NCBI RefSeq assembly: GCF_001050275.1
Contig: NZ_BBYA01000014.1
Location: forward strand, 1-64,000
Direction: 5' to 3'
DNA from: Leptolinea tardivitalis
GTDB taxonomy: Bacteria > Chloroflexota > Anaerolineae > Anaerolineales > Anaerolineaceae
DNA: 64,000 nucleotides
Made by a program: the position numbers and the translations under genes
In this document: one piece after another, positions 63,501 through 64,000 of the stretch
How positions within the stretch are numbered: the first letter of the stretch is position 1
Layout: every line of letters begins with the position of its first letter
Notes under the pieces: model-generated
The model's database searches: none
Told to the model about the DNA's origin: nothing
What the model saw: only the letters and a program-made list of their open reading frames with translations

Positions 63501-64000
63501 TTATTTTACAGAGAAAACGTAATTGAAGTGGAAGAAGGTTACTCCGTCATCATTGACCAGACCCCATTTTGATACGTAGTTACCGGGTTTCTGGGGAGCG
63601 ACAAAATCAGCCAAAATCTCTGTCTCACCGCCGCGATTAACTTTCGGGAGCATCAGTACTTCAAAAGTGGAACTTTTAACGCCACTGATATACCGAATGT
63701 AGAATTCATTATTCCAATCGCGGGCGCCTATGTTCTTTATAACCCATTTGACATCAAAAGCCTGACCGGGTGCCATTACCAGGCCGTCTGCCGGGTTCTG
63801 GAAGGAAAGGGAGGCGCGATCTGTATAGGGAGTAACCGTCCAGGTCGGGTAACGGGTATAGGAACTTGCCGCAGTGAATGTTGATTTAGGCGCCACGGTG
63901 ATGATGGCAGGGAGCGTGATAGTAGGCGCAACAGGTGCGGCGGCTGTGGCTGTATCTATCGGAGTTGACGTGGCAGCCGCAGTGGGGGTTGCCTTTGGAG
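63501..64000 (-). CDS. Exported NBR1-Ig domain protein, partial at window edge
   Basis: The frame is open from the window edge to the stop at 63501, so only the C-terminal part of about 166 residues is seen. The upstream part is a Thr/Ala/Pro linker (KATPTAAATSTPIDTATAAA region). The rest is a complete NBR1-like Ig domain (GQAFDVKWVIKNIGARDWNNEF, LPKVNRGGETEILADFVAPQKPGNYVSKWGLVNDDG). Such domains are abundant in surface proteins of Anaerolineae; the function is unknown. A GTG inside the frame at 63896 is not a start. Confidence 0.85.
   Translation of the reverse strand, partial: PKATPTAAATSTPIDTATAAAPVAPTITLPAIITVAPKSTFTAASSYTRYPTWTVTPYTDRASLSFQNPADGLVMAPGQAFDVKWVIKNIGARDWNNEFYIRYISGVKSSTFEVLMLPKVNRGGETEILADFVAPQKPGNYVSKWGLVNDDGVTFFHFNYVFSVK

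Noticed and set aside
1-64000. CRISPR arrays, rRNA, tRNA, prophage or integrative element borders
   Set aside because: No spaced direct repeats, no tRNA-like cloverleaf and no phage or conjugation genes were seen.

Overview
The window looks like a piece of a Chloroflexota genome, most likely class Anaerolineae. This is inferred from the gene repertoire and style: Thr/Pro/Ala-rich linkers after lipobox or membrane anchors, an NBR1-type Ig domain in an exported protein, duplicated RodZ-like helix-turn-helix domains, LysM and PD40 surface proteins, and moderate to low GC. There is no rRNA or tRNA to settle it. Genes lie in short operons on both strands. The only intergenic stretch over 300 bases (11033-11374) holds a terminator, a candidate structured RNA and a LacI-type operator.

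Layout. 1-1292: a complete insertion sequence whose target duplication is cut by the window start. 1354-11032: a membrane protein, plsY, a metallo-beta-lactamase-fold hydrolase, an amino-acid ABC permease/ATPase pair without a binding protein, a UbiA-like protein, a PrxQ peroxiredoxin, an 8-oxoguanine-deaminase-like enzyme with folD, and UDP-glucose dehydrogenase. A 55-bp palindromic element sits in the loop of the terminator between the peroxiredoxin and the deaminase. 11375-12343: thpR and rsfS.

12380-33772 is the most interesting region. It holds a GntR/UTRA regulator, two non-standard carbamoyltransferases (one ATCase-like, one YgeW-like), carbamate kinase, an adenine-deaminase-like amidohydrolase, a BMP/NupABC nucleoside importer, two fold-type II PLP enzymes and a dihydropyrimidinase. 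Glycosyltransferase and membrane-protein genes are interspersed. Together the metabolic genes look like an anaerobic purine/ureide utilisation pathway: import, deamination, hydrolytic ring opening, phosphorolytic carbamoyl transfer and ATP from carbamoyl phosphate. It is related to, but differs from, the E. coli ygeW-ygeX-hyuA-yqeA-ssnA cluster. A 13-bp operator-like motif recurs with 12 of 13 identities before the regulator gene and before the first PLP enzyme gene, which suggests a shared regulon.

33791-40482: three degenerate complex-I-antiporter-like membrane genes, a coiled-coil protein and selB. 40463-42884: rsmI and a metal ABC transporter behind a Fur-type box. 42946-52542: murJ, a TPR protein, a GT-C-like membrane protein, rimO, a rodZ-like gene, rplI, and a PII-like/cation-proton antiporter pair. 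52627-64000: methylmalonyl-CoA mutase large subunit and epimerase, two membrane proteins, uvrA, LysM and PD40 surface proteins, queG, and the C-terminal end of an exported NBR1-Ig protein that runs off the window.
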